Positions 63,379 to 64,000 of a stretch of 64,000 bases of DNA are shown piece after piece. The notes beneath the pieces were generated by a model. The model ran no database searches. It was not told the origin of the DNA and saw nothing but the letters and a program-made list of their open reading frames with translations. Every line of letters starts with the position of its first letter. The first letter of the stretch is position 1. A program made the position numbers and the translations under genes. Origin of the DNA: Pueribacillus sp041725775 (GTDB taxonomy: Bacteria > Bacillota > Bacilli > Bacillales > UBA6769); assembly GCF_041725775.1 (NCBI RefSeq), contig NZ_JBEUEL010000002.1, positions 62,001 to 126,000 of the forward strand, in the 5' to 3' direction.

Positions 63379-64000
63379 CGATTGTAAGTAGTCAATCGCT
63401 TCATGAACTGTATTCACTGGAATTACTTCCATCTTTGTATTAATATCAGCTGCAGCATGTTTCGCATCTTCATAGTTTCCGCCCGCGACTGGAGCGAAAA
63501 AGACTTCAGCACCCGCATTGTCTGCAGCTACGAGTTTTTGTTCAATTCCTCCGATAGCTCCAACCGTTCCATCTTCAAAAATTTCTCCTGTTCCTGCGAT
63601 TTTATAGCCTTTTGTTAAATCCTCTGTCGTTAGTTGATTATAAATTTCAAGCGTAAACATTAACCCTGCGGAAGGACCTCCAATATTGTGCGTATCAAAG
63701 TGAACGTCTCGCTTTGTTGCGACAGATTTTTTTGTAACCGGACCGACAATTCCGATCCCATATTGCTTTTCTCCTTTTTCAGAATACGTGTCTGGAAATT
63801 GTTGAACACTCACATCTATTGATAATGATTTTCCATCTCTTTCAATTTCGAAACGAACAGTGTCACCCTCCTTTTTTTCTTTTAAATAATCTACTAACTG
63901 TTCAGCTTCAGTTATGATGTTTCCGTCAGCTTGTGTAATCACATCGCCAACTTTCATCTGTTTAGCTGCAGGCATATTTTCAATGAATCCCGCTACTATA
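63361..64000 (-). CDS. ylbL: PDZ and Lon-type protease domain protein YlbL (N-terminus outside window)
   Basis: The last 213 codons are present and the 5' end runs off the window. A PDZ domain (PAAKQMKVGDVITQADGN) is followed by a Lon/S16 protease domain with the serine in IGGPSAGLMFTLEIY and the lysine in AIGGIEQKLVAADNAG, i.e. an intact Ser-Lys dyad. B. subtilis YlbL is a membrane-anchored protease implicated in release from the DNA-damage checkpoint (cleavage of YneA) and lies next to ylbM. Confidence 0.94.
   Translation of the reverse strand, partial: IVAGFIENMPAAKQMKVGDVITQADGNIITEAEQLVDYLKEKKEGDTVRFEIERDGKSLSIDVSVQQFPDTYSEKGEKQYGIGIVGPVTKKSVATKRDVHFDTHNIGGPSAGLMFTLEIYNQLTTEDLTKGYKIAGTGEIFEDGTVGAIGGIEQKLVAADNAGAEVFFAPVAGGNYEDAKHAAADINTKMEVIPVNTVHEAIDYLQSLQPKR

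Overview
The window is a chromosomal stretch of a low-GC, endospore-forming member of the Bacillaceae (Bacillota). The evidence is the gene content: the sporulation genes spoIIGA, sigE, sigG, spoVD and spoVE, a bacillithiol gene (bshC), a meso-diaminopimelate-type MurE, PyrR attenuators and a T-box ileS leader. The gene order also follows the classical Bacillus subtilis ylbL-to-rpe segment. The species cannot be named from the sequence. Almost everything lies on the minus strand; the exceptions are rqcH, sigG and tmcAL.

Layout, from low to high coordinate (mostly the reverse of transcription). 1-14.7 kb: rpe (partial), rsgA, prkC, prpC, rsmB, fmt, priA, coaBC, rpoZ, gmk, remA, yicC/yloC and a P-type calcium ATPase. 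14.8-18.3 kb: divergent rqcH, then a probable sortase-anchored surface protein gene where B. subtilis has its cys cluster. 18.3-25.9 kb: a PyrR-regulated pyrimidine operon reduced to pyrR-pyrB-pyrC-carB-pyrF-pyrE. 25.9-34.3 kb: rluD, lspA, ileS with its T-box, divIVA, ylmH, ylmG, sepF, ylmE, pgeF and ylmC. 34.4-37.0 kb: sigG on the plus strand, facing sigE-spoIIGA. 37.0-37.9 kb: a non-coding block with a 161-bp tandem repeat. 37.9-56.8 kb: the division and cell wall cluster (ftsZ, ftsA, sbp, ylxX, ylxW, divIB, murB, spoVE, murD, mraY, murF, murE, spoVD, pbpB, ftsL, rsmH, mraZ). 56.9-64 kb: bshC, a panE-like reductase gene, an RsfA/YlbO-type regulator, a crotonase, rpmF, ylbN, tmcAL and a partial ylbL protease.

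The genes form housekeeping modules: peptidoglycan precursor synthesis and septation (mur/fts/pbpB), Z-ring control (sepF, divIVA, ylmG), early sporulation sigma control (spoIIGA-sigE, sigG), UMP synthesis under PyrR attenuation, cell-wall-sensing Ser/Thr phosphorylation (prkC/prpC), and translation or ribosome quality control (rqcH, ylmH, rsgA, fmt, ileS, rpmF).

The departures from the usual plan are the main points of interest. sigG is inverted and carries its own sigma-F-like promoter. carA, pyrK, pyrD and pyrP are absent from the pyr operon. murG, def and rlmN are absent from their usual places. The surface protein gene is out of frame with its best start by one base at a five-A run. A structured 161-bp repeat follows ftsZ. 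I see no CRISPR array, tRNA, rRNA, insertion sequence or prophage, and no convincing new multi-gene system.
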